The notes under the pieces: generated by a model
The model's database searches: none
Seen by the model: only the letters and a program-made list of their open reading frames with translations
Told to the model about the DNA's origin: nothing
Source: Herbaspirillum sp. ST 5-3
GTDB lineage: Bacteria; Pseudomonadota; Gammaproteobacteria; Burkholderiales; Burkholderiaceae_D
Length of the DNA stretch: 64,000 nt
Assembly (NCBI RefSeq): GCF_004804275.1
Contig: NZ_STGI01000005.1
Span: 280,312 to 344,311 of the forward strand
Direction of reading: 5' to 3'
Shown: one piece after another, positions 1 to 8,719 of the stretch
Layout of the letters: every line of letters begins with the position of its first letter
Numbering within the stretch: the first letter of the stretch is position 1
Translations under genes and position numbers: made by a program

Positions 1-440
1 CTTCGTTGAGTTTAATGAGCTTCCACTACCGTGTCCAACCTGGAAAGCAAACTTCCGCTTCGCACAGCAAGCGACACATTGATTTGTGCCGATCCGCTGG
101 AAACCCGCTTTGCGTCTGCCCTCCAAAACGGCACTTGTGATTGCAGCTGCAGTCATCGTCCGACGCCGGCCGCGCTCTGCTCTCGCGCATCACCGCTCCC
201 CGCTCAGCAAGGCCCAGCCTCGATTTGCCGCGCCCGTGATGAAAAAAATGCGCCGTGGCACAAAAGTTGCGCATCACCATTCGTCCCGTCAGGTGTTCCG
301 TACTTGCAATATTCGTGACAGCTCATGACGGCGACAGCAGACGACTCGGCAGGAATGCATTGTTGCGCATCGCGCCTGTCGTCATTTGTCTTACATATTC
401 CAGTCGATGCGTTTCGAACATCAACGGAGAGGGGAGCGGG
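1..440. other. Upstream region of the hydrogenase operon, no convincing gene
   Basis: Several overlapping short open frames exist on both strands, but none has a recognisable protein or a good ribosome-binding site. The only structure I can support is the sigma-54-type promoter at 256-271 that faces the hydrogenase operon. Activator sites for a HoxA/HupR-type regulator may lie upstream of it, but I cannot identify one by eye. Confidence 0.5.
256..271 (+). promoter_or_regulatory. Sigma-54 (-24/-12) promoter of the hydrogenase operon
   Basis: TGGCAC, five bases, then TTGC, with the diagnostic GG-N10-GC spacing. The last base is G instead of A/T. The expected transcription start is near 282, giving a leader of about 160 nt before hybO. 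Hydrogenase operons in several proteobacteria are controlled by NtrC-type activators such as HoxA/HupR acting on sigma-54. No such activator gene is in the window, so regulation is inferred. Confidence 0.6.
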
Positions 441-1616
441 ATGAACAAGAACAAGCACGGCCGCAAGGAAGATCACGTTGCGGCGGTCGAGAAACGGCTC
501 GGCATTTCGCGCCGCAGTTTTCTGCAGTTATGCACGGCAATGGCATCGACCATGGGCCTGCCCACAGGCGCCGATGCGGCAATCGTGCAGGCAGTGGCCA
601 ACAAGAAGCGGCCTTCGGTAATCTGGCTGCACTTTCAGGAATGCACCGGCTGCACCGAGTCAATGTTGCGTGCGGAACATCCGACGCTCGAGAAGCTGAT
701 CCTCGACGTCATTTCGCTCGATTATCACGAGACCCTGTTCGCCGCGGCGGGCCATCAGGCCGAGGCAGCACGGCGCGCGGCGATGAAGGCCAACAAGGGC
801 AAATATCTGCTCGTGGTGGAAGGCGCGATCCCGACCAAGGACAACGGCGTCTATTGCAAGATCGGCGGCCAGACCGCGATCGATATGCTGAAGGAATGCG
901 CAGCCGATGCTGCGGCGGTGATCGCCATCGGCAGTTGCGCTGCCTGGGGCGGCATGCCCTCCACCGGGCCGAATCCCACAGGTGCGTCGAGCGCGGCGCA
1001 AGTGCTCGGCAAGCCGGTAGCGAACATTCCCGGCTGCCCGCCGAATCCGTATAACTTCCTTTCGACGGTGGTGCACTTCCTGACCTTCGGCAAATTGCCG
1101 GAACTCGATGCCAAGAGCCGCCCGAAGTTCGCCTATTCGCGCCTGGTGCACGACAACTGCGAACGGCGCGCGCACTTCGATGCCGGCCGCTTCGCGATGG
1201 AATTCGGCGACGAGGGCCATCGCAAGGGATGGTGCCTGTACAAGCTCGGTTGCAAGGGACCGGAGACTTACGCCAACTGTCCGTCCATCCTGTTCGGCGA
1301 CGTGGGCAATGCGAGCTGGCCGGTCGGCACGGGCCATCCCTGCATCGGCTGCACCGAGCAAGGCGTGGGCTTCGCGAAACCGATCCATGCGCTGGCCGAA
1401 CTCAAGACCAATGTGCCGCCGGTCAGTTATCCGCGCGTCGAGGAAGAAAAGGGCCATGGCGCGACCATGGGCGCGGTCGCGGTCGTTGCGGGTGTTGCCG
1501 GCGCGGTCGTGGGCGGCACTGTCGCGATGGCGAAGAATCTCGGCAAGTGCCAGACGGAATGTCCGAGCAAATCCACCGGCAAGCCGTCCGCTGACACCGA
1601 GAGGACGGAATCATGA
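441..1616 (+). CDS. hybO: [NiFe] hydrogenase small subunit, HybO type
   Basis: Electron-transfer subunit of a periplasm-facing, membrane-bound uptake hydrogenase. Residues 24-30 (RRSFLQL) form a twin-arginine export signal. The proximal Fe-S ligands ECTGCTES are at about 67-74, and further cysteines lie in the KLGCKG and GHPCIGCTE segments. A glycine/alanine/valine-rich segment at about 345-370 is a C-terminal membrane anchor. The ATG at 441 follows a purine-rich ribosome-binding site (GGAGAGGGGAG), and the Tat motif sits at the right distance from it; the open frame upstream has no homology character. It is the first gene of the operon and overlaps hybA by 4 bp. The gene set with HybA and HybB points to a hydrogenase-2-like (group 1c) enzyme. 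Confidence 0.95.
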   Translation: MNKNKHGRKEDHVAAVEKRLGISRRSFLQLCTAMASTMGLPTGADAAIVQAVANKKRPSVIWLHFQECTGCTESMLRAEHPTLEKLILDVISLDYHETLFAAAGHQAEAARRAAMKANKGKYLLVVEGAIPTKDNGVYCKIGGQTAIDMLKECAADAAAVIAIGSCAAWGGMPSTGPNPTGASSAAQVLGKPVANIPGCPPNPYNFLSTVVHFLTFGKLPELDAKSRPKFAYSRLVHDNCERRAHFDAGRFAMEFGDEGHRKGWCLYKLGCKGPETYANCPSILFGDVGNASWPVGTGHPCIGCTEQGVGFAKPIHALAELKTNVPPVSYPRVEEEKGHGATMGAVAVVAGVAGAVVGGTVAMAKNLGKCQTECPSKSTGKPSADTERTES

Positions 1617-2617
1617 CCATCGACCGGCGCGATTTCCTGAAGGGCGCGCTGGGTGGCGGAGCATTGCTCGCCACGGCCACTTCGGTGGAGGCCCGCGACA
1701 ACAAGCCGATACCGCCGGAAGCGGTCGGCCTGTTGTTCGACAGCACGCTATGCATCGGCTGCAAAGCCTGCGTCGCGGCGTGCAAGGAAGCCAACGGCAT
1801 GCCTCCGGAATTTTCCACTGAAGACCAGCTCTGGGACACACCGCTCGACCTGTCCGGCAAGACGCTCAACGTCATCAAGCTGTACAAGAACGGCACGGGC
1901 GAGAAGAAGGACAGCGAGATCAACGGCTTTGCCTTCAACAAGGCGTCCTGCCTGCACTGCGCGGACCCGTCCTGCGTGTCGGCCTGCCCGGTGAAGGCGA
2001 TGACGAAAGACCCGGTGACGGGCATCGTCAGCTACAACAAGGATGCCTGCATCGGCTGCCGCTACTGCGTTGCCGCCTGCCCGTTCGGCGTGCCGCGCTT
2101 CGAGTACGACAAGGCGATCCCGAAGATCTCCAAGTGCCAGTTGTGCAAGCACCGCATGGCGGAAGGCAAGTATGCCGCTTGCGCGGAAGTGTGCCCGACC
2201 GGCGCGACACTGTTCGGCAAGGTGAAGGACCTCAAGGTGGAGGCGAAACGCCGGATGGAACTCAAGCCCGGCGTGGAAACCGCTTTCCCGCGCGGCAACC
2301 TCAACACCCGTGACCAGTCACCGCATGTGGCGAAGATCCCGAACTATGTGCAGAAGGTGTACGGCGACAAGGAAGTCGGCGGCACGCAGGTGATTCGCCT
2401 GTCCGCCGTGCCGTTCGAGAAGCTGGGCATGCCCACGCTGCCCGAACGCTCCTTCGCGGCCAATTCGGAAACCATACAGCACGGCCTGTACAGCGGCATG
2501 GTGCTGCCGATCGCCTTCCTCGGTGTGCTCGGCTTCATTGCGAAGCGCAACGTGAAGGACGACGACAGCCACGACACCAAGCCGACGGACAAGACACAAG
2601 GAGGTTCCGATGTCTGA
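1613..2617 (+). CDS. hybA: Hydrogenase-2 ferredoxin-like electron-transfer subunit HybA
   Basis: Periplasmic multi-[4Fe-4S] protein (334 aa) that carries electrons between the HybO/HybC dimer and the membrane subunit HybB. It starts with a Tat signal (RRDFLKG). Four cysteine groups follow: CIGCKACVAAC, CLHCADPSCVSACP, CIGCRYCVAACP and a CQLC...CAEVCP group. A C-terminal hydrophobic helix at about 285-310 would anchor it in the membrane, as in E. coli HybA. It overlaps hybO by 4 bp and hybB by 8 bp, which implies translational coupling. Confidence 0.94.
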   Translation: MTIDRRDFLKGALGGGALLATATSVEARDNKPIPPEAVGLLFDSTLCIGCKACVAACKEANGMPPEFSTEDQLWDTPLDLSGKTLNVIKLYKNGTGEKKDSEINGFAFNKASCLHCADPSCVSACPVKAMTKDPVTGIVSYNKDACIGCRYCVAACPFGVPRFEYDKAIPKISKCQLCKHRMAEGKYAACAEVCPTGATLFGKVKDLKVEAKRRMELKPGVETAFPRGNLNTRDQSPHVAKIPNYVQKVYGDKEVGGTQVIRLSAVPFEKLGMPTLPERSFAANSETIQHGLYSGMVLPIAFLGVLGFIAKRNVKDDDSHDTKPTDKTQGGSDV

Positions 2618-3761
2618 TGCACATCACGCCGCCCCTGCTCCGCTCGGCGGACCGATGGTGACGCCGACTACCGTTACGCTCGCCATCCTGGCAGCGATCG
2701 CGGTCGTCATCCTCGGCGTTCGCTTCCTGTACGGCATGGGCGCGGTCAGCAATATCAGCGACGGACAGACCTGGGGCATCTGGGTCGTGTACGACGTCAT
2801 GATCGGCTCCGCCTTCGCCTGCGGCGGCTACGTCATGGCGATCCTGGTCTATATCTTCAACAAGGGCGAGTACCACCCGATGGTGCGGCCGGCGCTGCTG
2901 GGCAGCCTGTTCGGCTACACGCTGGCCGGCCTTTCGGCAGCCATCGACCTCGGCCGCTACTGGAATTTCTGGCATGTGTTCTGGCCGGGCTACGCGCAGC
3001 TCAATTCGGTGATGCTGGAAGTGGCCTTGTGCGTGTCGGCCTATATCCTCGTGATGTGGATCGAGTTCGCGCCGGCGCTGCTGGAGAAGTTCGGCCTCAA
3101 CGTGGCGAAGAAAAAACTGAGCAAGGTGCTGTTCTTCTTCATCGCGCTCGGTGTGGTATTGCCGTCCATGCACCAGTCCTCGCTCGGCGCCATGCTCACG
3201 GTGTTCGGCTATCACGTGCATCCGCTGTGGCAAAGTCCGGTCATTTCGCTGCTGTTTCTGATGACTGCGGTGACGACCGGCTTCGCGGTGGTGATCTTCG
3301 AATCCTGCCTGTCCTCGTCCGGATTCCGGCGCGCATTGGAAATGGATTTGATGACCAAACTGTCGCGCCTGATGGTATGGACAGTGGCGGCGTACATCAT
3401 CATCCGCCTGGCAGATCTGGCGATGCGCGGTGCGTTCGGCTTCATGTTCGAACCCGGACTCAAGGCCTTGATGTTCTGGATCGAGATGATCGCCTTCATC
3501 GTGCCGGTGTTCATGCTGCGCGACGAGAAGCGCCGCACTCAGCCGGCCAAGCTGTTCGTCGCCGCCGTGCTGCTGATGGCGGGCGCCTTCCTGCTGCGCA
3601 TCAACGCCTATATCGTCGGTTACAGCACCGGGCTGGGCTGGAGCTACTTCCCCTCGGTGCCGGAACTCATGGTCAGCATCGGCATTATCGCAATCGAAAT
3701 CCTGGGCTACATCGTGCTGGTTCGGTATCTGCCGATCCTGCCGCAAGAAGAATCAATTTAG
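2610..3761 (+). CDS. hybB: Hydrogenase-2 integral membrane subunit HybB (NrfD/PsrC family)
   Basis: 383-aa polytopic membrane protein with about ten hydrophobic helices, of the NrfD/PsrC/HybB family. It passes electrons from HybA to the quinone pool without haem. Its place between hybA and hybC matches the hyb order of E. coli. The start follows an AAGGAGG ribosome-binding site inside the end of hybA. The very long open frame on the opposite strand here is a GC-rich shadow. Confidence 0.93.
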   Translation: MSDAHHAAPAPLGGPMVTPTTVTLAILAAIAVVILGVRFLYGMGAVSNISDGQTWGIWVVYDVMIGSAFACGGYVMAILVYIFNKGEYHPMVRPALLGSLFGYTLAGLSAAIDLGRYWNFWHVFWPGYAQLNSVMLEVALCVSAYILVMWIEFAPALLEKFGLNVAKKKLSKVLFFFIALGVVLPSMHQSSLGAMLTVFGYHVHPLWQSPVISLLFLMTAVTTGFAVVIFESCLSSSGFRRALEMDLMTKLSRLMVWTVAAYIIIRLADLAMRGAFGFMFEPGLKALMFWIEMIAFIVPVFMLRDEKRRTQPAKLFVAAVLLMAGAFLLRINAYIVGYSTGLGWSYFPSVPELMVSIGIIAIEILGYIVLVRYLPILPQEESI

Positions 3762-3770
3762 GAGACAAGC

Positions 3771-5474
3771 ATGACAAAGAGAATCACGATCGATCCGATC
3801 ACCAGGATTGAGGGCCATCTCCGGATCGACTGCGAGGTTGACGGCGGCAAGGTCAAGAAGGCATGGGCCTCGGGCCAGATGTGGCGCGGCGTGGAGCAGA
3901 TCCTGGTAGGACGCGATCCGCGCGACGCCTGGTCGATCACGCAGCGCATCTGCGGCGTCTGCACCACCGTGCATGCAATCACCTCGGTGCGCGCCATCGA
4001 AAACGCGCTGAAGATGGAAATCCCGCTCAACGCGCAATACATCCGCAACCTGATCATCACGGCGCACGCGATCCACGACCACATCGTGCACTTCTACCAT
4101 CTGTCCGCGCTGGACTGGGTGGACGTCACCTCGGCACTCAAGGGAGACCCGGCGAAGACCGCTCAACTGGCGGAAAGCCTGTCGACCTGGAGCGGCAACA
4201 GCAAGCATGAATTCGCGAAGGTGAAAGAGCGCCTGTCCGGCTTCGTCGGCACCGGGCAGCTCGGCATCTTCACCAATGGCTACTGGGGCCACCCGGCGAT
4301 GAAGCTGACGCCGGAAGTAAACCTGCTGGCGACCACGCACTATCTGCAGGCGCTGGATATCCAGCGCAAGGCGAACAAGATCGTGTCCATCCTCGGCGCG
4401 AAGACACCGCACATCCAGAACATTGCCGTGGGCGGCGTGTCCAACCCGATCGATTTCGATTCGCAATCCTCGCTGACCATGGAACGCCTGATGGCGGTCA
4501 AGGGCTGGATCGACGAGCTGGCCGATTTCGTGAAGAACGTGTATCTGGTCGACGTGGCCGCCATTGGCGCCTTCTATGCCGACTGGACCGGCATCGGCGC
4601 CGGCGTCATGGAGTACCTCGCAGTGCCGGATATTCCGCTCGACACCAAGGGCACACAGTTCGCCATGCCGGGCGGCTACATCCAGGGGGGCGATCTCGCT
4701 TCCTTCAAGCAGATCAAGAGCTTCAGCGACCAGTATTTCCGCGACGGCGTCGAGGAGAGCGTCAAGCACGCCTGGTACAAGGGCGGCAAGGGCGCGCTGC
4801 ATCCGTTCAAGGGCGAGACCGAGCCGCAATACACCGACTTCCAGGACGACGGCAAATATTCCTGGGTCAAGTCGCCGACCTTCTATGGCAAGCCGGCGCA
4901 AGTCGGCCCCTTGTCGCGCGTGCTGACCATGGTCGCGGCCAAGCATGAGCCGACCATCAAGTATGTGAACCAGACGCTCGACACAGTCAGTGCACTGGCG
5001 AAAACCAAGGTCCCGGTCGCCGCCCTGCACTCCACCATCGGCCGCCACGCAGCGCGCGCCGTGTCCTGCGCGGTGCAGGTCGACATCCTCGCGCAGCAGT
5101 GGCAACTGCTGGTCGAGAACATTGCCAAGGGCGACCAGAAGACCTTCAACAAGCCGAGCTTCCCGAAAGGCGAAGTCACCGGCGTCGGTTTCCACGAAGC
5201 GCCGCGCGGCGCGCTGTCGCACTGGGTCGTTCTCAATGACGGCAAGATCAGCAATTATCAATGCGTCGTGCCGACCACATGGAACGCGGCGCCGCGCAAC
5301 GAGCATGACGCCATCGGGCCGTACGAGGCATCGCTGCTGAATACGCCGGTGGCCGATCCGGAGCGCCCGCTGGAAGTGCTGCGCACGGTGCACTCCTTCG
5401 ACCCCTGCCTCGCCTGTGCGGTGCATGTGCTCGACGCTGACCAGCAGGAGGTTGTGAAAGTTCAGGTGTTATAG
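3771..5474 (+). CDS. hybC: [NiFe] hydrogenase large catalytic subunit HybC
   Basis: Catalytic subunit carrying the Ni-Fe(CN)2CO centre. The N-terminal ligand motif RICGVC and the C-terminal motif DPCLACAVH are both intact. After the terminal His a 15-residue tail remains, which is the peptide removed by the HybD endopeptidase after nickel insertion. Length 567 aa is normal for the family. It lacks its own signal and should be exported with HybO through Tat. An AGGAGA ribosome-binding site precedes the ATG, and hybD follows after 2 bp. Confidence 0.96.
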   Translation: MTKRITIDPITRIEGHLRIDCEVDGGKVKKAWASGQMWRGVEQILVGRDPRDAWSITQRICGVCTTVHAITSVRAIENALKMEIPLNAQYIRNLIITAHAIHDHIVHFYHLSALDWVDVTSALKGDPAKTAQLAESLSTWSGNSKHEFAKVKERLSGFVGTGQLGIFTNGYWGHPAMKLTPEVNLLATTHYLQALDIQRKANKIVSILGAKTPHIQNIAVGGVSNPIDFDSQSSLTMERLMAVKGWIDELADFVKNVYLVDVAAIGAFYADWTGIGAGVMEYLAVPDIPLDTKGTQFAMPGGYIQGGDLASFKQIKSFSDQYFRDGVEESVKHAWYKGGKGALHPFKGETEPQYTDFQDDGKYSWVKSPTFYGKPAQVGPLSRVLTMVAAKHEPTIKYVNQTLDTVSALAKTKVPVAALHSTIGRHAARAVSCAVQVDILAQQWQLLVENIAKGDQKTFNKPSFPKGEVTGVGFHEAPRGALSHWVVLNDGKISNYQCVVPTTWNAAPRNEHDAIGPYEASLLNTPVADPERPLEVLRTVHSFDPCLACAVHVLDADQQEVVKVQVL

Positions 5475-5476
5475 CC

Positions 5477-5968
5477 ATGCGCATCGTCATCCTCGGCGTC
5501 GGCAACATCCTTCTCTCCGACGAAGGTGTCGGCGTGCGTGCGGTCGAACGCTTCCAGCGCGAGTACCGCGTGCCGCCCGGTGTCGAGGTGATCGACGGCG
5601 GAACCGCCGGCATGGAATTGCTGGAAGACCTCGCCAATGCCACGCACCTGATCATCGTCGATGCGGTGCGCAGCAGGAAAGCGCCCGGCACCATGGTGCG
5701 CATCGCCGGTCCCGATGTGCCGGTGTTTTTCAAGACCAAGCTGTCGCCGCATCAGGTCGGCCTGTCCGATGTGCTGGCGACGCTGGCGTTCAATGATGAA
5801 CAACCCGGCGGCGTGACCGTGTTCGGCGTCGAACCGGTGTCGCTCGACACCGGCATGGCGCTCACGCCGCAAGTGGAAGCCTTGTTGCCGGCGCTGACCT
5901 CCCACCTGGTCGCCGAGCTGGCCCTGCTCGGCATCGCGGTCGAACCGATCGCACAGGAGGCGGCCTGA
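5477..5968 (+). CDS. hybD: Hydrogenase maturation endopeptidase HybD/HyaD
   Basis: 163-aa nickel-dependent protease that clips the C-terminal tail of HybC. It begins with the family motif GVGNILLSDEGVG. The three nickel-sensing residues known from E. coli HybD are in register: Glu16, Asp62 and His92 (His93 in E. coli). Its stop codon overlaps the start of the following hypC-like gene (TGATG). Confidence 0.93.
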   Translation: MRIVILGVGNILLSDEGVGVRAVERFQREYRVPPGVEVIDGGTAGMELLEDLANATHLIIVDAVRSRKAPGTMVRIAGPDVPVFFKTKLSPHQVGLSDVLATLAFNDEQPGGVTVFGVEPVSLDTGMALTPQVEALLPALTSHLVAELALLGIAVEPIAQEAA

Positions 5969-6198
5969 TGTGCATGGCCATCCCTTCGCGCATCGTTGCC
6001 ATCGACGGCGACATGGCAACGGTCGAAGCATTCGGCCGGCAACGTCATGTGAGCCTGCTCCTGATGCAGCACCCGGTGCAGCTCGGCGAGTATCTGCTGA
6101 TCCAGGCCGGGGGCTTCGCCTACGAATGCGTGGCGCCGGATCGCGCGCTGGAAACACTGGCTATTTTGGACGGGATCGTCGATCATGCGGAAAATTGA
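5968..6198 (+). CDS. hypC: Hydrogenase assembly chaperone, HypC/HybG family
   Basis: 76-aa chaperone that delivers the Fe(CN)2CO unit to the large-subunit precursor. The essential Cys2 is present (MCMAIP), followed by the conserved beta-barrel start. It overlaps hybD by 1 bp. Either HypC or the operon-specific paralogue HybG is possible; no second copy is visible in the window. Confidence 0.9.
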   Translation: MCMAIPSRIVAIDGDMATVEAFGRQRHVSLLLMQHPVQLGEYLLIQAGGFAYECVAPDRALETLAILDGIVDHAEN

Positions 6199-6230
6199 CC
6201 GCGACCTCTGACTGAATTTCCTATTGCACC

Positions 6231-7352
6231 GTGAGCCTGGAAGGGAAAATCCGCATCAAGCTGGACTGGGACGGCAGGCACGTCACTGCCGCCGCACTGC
6301 AGCCGCGCAAGCTCGTTCCCATCCAGACACTTCTGCACGGCAAGCGTCCCGAGCACGCATTGCAAATCATCTCCATGCTCTTCAGCCTGTGCGGCAAGGC
6401 GCAAACCGCTGCTGCGGCAACGGCATTGCAGGCTGCAGGCGACGCTACGTCGCGCGTTCCGGCGTGGCGCGAACGTGCGGTTGCCGCTGAAGCCTTGCAG
6501 GAATTGCTGTGGCGCTTCCTGATTGATCTGCCGCGCCTGATGGAATTGCCCACCGATACACGTGCGCTGGCACGCTTCAGGCAGGGTCTGATGGCGTACT
6601 GTGATGCCGATAATGACGAGCGTGCATCGCAGGCCGATCTGGCGGAGCTCGAAGCCGATGTCCACCGGACGCTTCTCGGGCAGGTCACCTTGGGCGATGT
6701 TCGAACCATGAGGGAGCTGCTGCAATGCCTGCGAGAGGCCAATACCACCACGGCGTCGATCTTGCTGCAATGCCGGCAACTGGAAACCGGTCGCCCTGCC
6801 AATGACGTCCCCCTGATGCCGCATGCAGAACGAAATTGCGTGCTGGAGGAACTGATGCCGGTCATGACAGAGACGAATTATTCGATCTGCCCGCACTGGA
6901 ACGGTCGGGCAATGGAAACCGGCTCACTGGCGCGCATGCAGCATCACCCTCTTCTTGCCTGGCTGCTGCAACAAGAGGGGCGATCCCTGTTTGCCCGCCT
7001 TCTTGCGCGACTGTGCGAGATCCATGCGCTGTTCGCGCATCTGCGCGCGCCGGACGACTCAGGCAGCGCATGGGTACAGGGAGCGACGCCGGCAGAGGGG
7101 ATCGGCCTGGCCTGGGTGCAGAATGCGCGCGGTCTCTTGCTGCATCATGCCGTGCTCGACGCGGCAGGAAACATTCACGACTACCGTATCGTCGCTCCCA
7201 CCGAATGGAATTTCCACCCGCAAGGCATCTGCACCCGCACTCTGACCGGCATGGCCGCGCCCAGCGAGAACGCGCTGCGTCACCACGTCGAATTACTGGT
7301 CCAATCGCTGGACCCCTGCGTTTCCCATGAAGTCGAGGTTTACCATGCATGA
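6231..7352 (+). CDS. hupK: HupK-like hydrogenase maturation protein (degenerate large-subunit homologue)
   Basis: 373-aa protein starting at GTG (6231). Its C-terminal half resembles the end of a [NiFe] large subunit. The final motif is SLDPCVSH, so the first Cys of DPCxxCxxH remains but the second is Ser, and no N-terminal RxCGxC motif exists. That is typical of HupK, proposed to act as a scaffold or chaperone during Ni-Fe cofactor assembly. It sits between hypC and hypA and overlaps hypA by 8 bp. Family assignment rests on context and this C-terminal signature. Confidence 0.75.
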   Translation: MSLEGKIRIKLDWDGRHVTAAALQPRKLVPIQTLLHGKRPEHALQIISMLFSLCGKAQTAAAATALQAAGDATSRVPAWRERAVAAEALQELLWRFLIDLPRLMELPTDTRALARFRQGLMAYCDADNDERASQADLAELEADVHRTLLGQVTLGDVRTMRELLQCLREANTTTASILLQCRQLETGRPANDVPLMPHAERNCVLEELMPVMTETNYSICPHWNGRAMETGSLARMQHHPLLAWLLQQEGRSLFARLLARLCEIHALFAHLRAPDDSGSAWVQGATPAEGIGLAWVQNARGLLLHHAVLDAAGNIHDYRIVAPTEWNFHPQGICTRTLTGMAAPSENALRHHVELLVQSLDPCVSHEVEVYHA

Positions 7353-7686
7353 AATGTCGCTCGCGGAAGGCGTGCTTCAGGTCATCGAAGACAGCGCCCG
7401 CGCCAATGGCTTCACCCACGTGAAGACAGTGTGGCTGGAAATCGGCGCACTGGCCGGAGTGGAGGTGGAAGCGATGCGCTTTTGCTTCGATGCGGTGGTC
7501 AAGGACACGCTGGCCGACGGCACGCGCCTGGAGATCATCGAAACCGAAGGACAGGGATGGTGCATGACCTGCAACAAGACCGTTCCGATCAGCCAGCGCT
7601 ACGACCCCTGCCCCGATTGCGGCGGCTACCAGGTGCAGGCGACCGGCGGCATGGAATTGAAGGTCAGGGAACTGGAAGTCGAATAG
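7345..7686 (+). CDS. hypA: Hydrogenase nickel incorporation protein HypA
   Basis: 113-aa nickel metallochaperone. The start at 7345 gives the invariant MHE N-terminus, whose His2 binds nickel; the upstream extension would bury it. The zinc site is two CxxC pairs (CMTC and CPDC). It is the last gene of the operon. Its end overlaps the convergent nickel importer gene by 23 bp. The other Hyp factors (HypB, D, E, F) are not in the window. Confidence 0.94.
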   Translation: MHEMSLAEGVLQVIEDSARANGFTHVKTVWLEIGALAGVEVEAMRFCFDAVVKDTLADGTRLEIIETEGQGWCMTCNKTVPISQRYDPCPDCGGYQVQATGGMELKVRELEVE

Positions 7687-8488
7687 GAGATTGCTCCGCC
7701 GTCTGGCTGATGCGCCGTGCAAGCGCATAACCGGCAAGGATGAGAGTCAGCACCAATGCGCCGAAGAGCAGTTCCTTGCCGTCGGCCCAGGCATCAAACA
7801 CGTCGGAAGCCAGTTTCGACACGCCGAGCCCGGCCACCAGCAGCGCGCTGGCGGCGACCAGCAGCGAGAACAGGCGGCTGGCGTTCTGCACGAAGCGTTC
7901 GCTGCGCCGGATCAGGCTCGCGACCACCAATCCGTTGAGCGTGTCGGTCAGAATCATGCCTCCGACGAAGCACAGCGCGAGAATCAGCGTCGCGCTCATT
8001 CCGTCATGGCGGCTTCCCGCGAGGCCGAACCATGCTGCCAGCGACATCGCATCAAAGGACACGGCAAACAAGGCGCCGACCAGGATGCTGCCGAAAAAGC
8101 CCTCGGGCAAGGGCAAGCGCGCAATCAGGCGCGCCAGCGGCGACGCAACCGGCGTGCTGCGTTCCGCGCGCATGACATTGCACAGGTTGACGATGCCGAT
8201 CGAGCCGAGAAAGACGATGGAGATCCACGCACCGAGCGGTTCGAGCCACTGCGGCATATGGCCGACGCCCGCCCGCACGAAAATCCATGCCGCGCCCAGC
8301 ACCGTCATTCCGTGCCCGAGCGAGAACAGCAATCCCGCGCTGCGTGCCAGGCGCTTGTGTCCGCGCCGCGACTGCAGCCGCGCCAGGCCGTCGATGCTGG
8401 CGAGATGATCCGCATCGAAGCCGTGTTTCAGCCCGAATAGCAAGGCGAAGGCCATCAGGCTGCTGAACGCGAGTGAAGCTTCGGGCAT
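7664..8488 (-). CDS. NicoT-type nickel/cobalt importer
   Basis: 274-aa inner-membrane permease with about eight hydrophobic segments. The family signature HGFDADH (HX4DH) in the first helix binds the metal. Its position tail-to-tail with hypA suggests it supplies nickel to the hydrogenase (compare HoxN/HupN). It is transcribed alone from a region with a NikR-like palindrome 13 bp upstream of its start. Cobalt specificity cannot be excluded from sequence. Confidence 0.88.
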   Translation of the reverse strand: MPEASLAFSSLMAFALLFGLKHGFDADHLASIDGLARLQSRRGHKRLARSAGLLFSLGHGMTVLGAAWIFVRAGVGHMPQWLEPLGAWISIVFLGSIGIVNLCNVMRAERSTPVASPLARLIARLPLPEGFFGSILVGALFAVSFDAMSLAAWFGLAGSRHDGMSATLILALCFVGGMILTDTLNGLVVASLIRRSERFVQNASRLFSLLVAASALLVAGLGVSKLASDVFDAWADGKELLFGALVLTLILAGYALARRISQTAEQSPIRLPVP

Positions 8489-8500
8489 GCGTGTCTCCGT

Positions 8501-8530
8501 GTATGCATGAGATTTTTTTGGTTCTCATAC
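8501..8530. promoter_or_regulatory. NikR-like palindrome upstream of the nickel importer
   Basis: GTATG at 8501-8505 and CATAC at 8526-8530 face each other, with an inner ATGAGA/TCTCAT pair at 8507-8512 and 8523-8528. The classic NikR operator is GTATGA-N16-TCATAC; here the hexamers are 18 bp apart, so the match is imperfect. The dyad overlaps the predicted start of transcription of the importer. Confidence 0.4.
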
Positions 8531-8543
8531 AAGAAACGTGCCA
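8528..8543 (-). promoter_or_regulatory. Possible -24/-12 promoter of the nickel importer
   Basis: On the minus strand TGGCAC-GTTTC-TTGTA matches the sigma-54 consensus except that the -12 GC is GT. Its predicted start, about 8517, lies inside the palindrome at 8501-8530. Loss of the -12 C usually weakens such promoters, so this is tentative. Confidence 0.3.
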
Positions 8544-8719
8544 CTGAACTTCATCTCGACCCAGCTTGCAGCGTACGGCGGTGATGCACGTAATTCGCGG
8601 CAAATAGGGGCATGAACGAGTTACATGCTCCGGGCCGGGCCGGGTGAGACGGACAGCGGGCTTGCATCTGGCATCCAGGCTGCAAACCTCGCTTCCAGCG
8701 GCCCTGTTTCACACTCCTG

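Noticed and set aside
2535..5426. Very long open frames on the minus strand opposite hybB and hybC
   Set aside because: They are rich in Arg, His, Gln and Gly without domains and lie exactly opposite well-identified hydrogenase genes; a GC-rich codon shadow.
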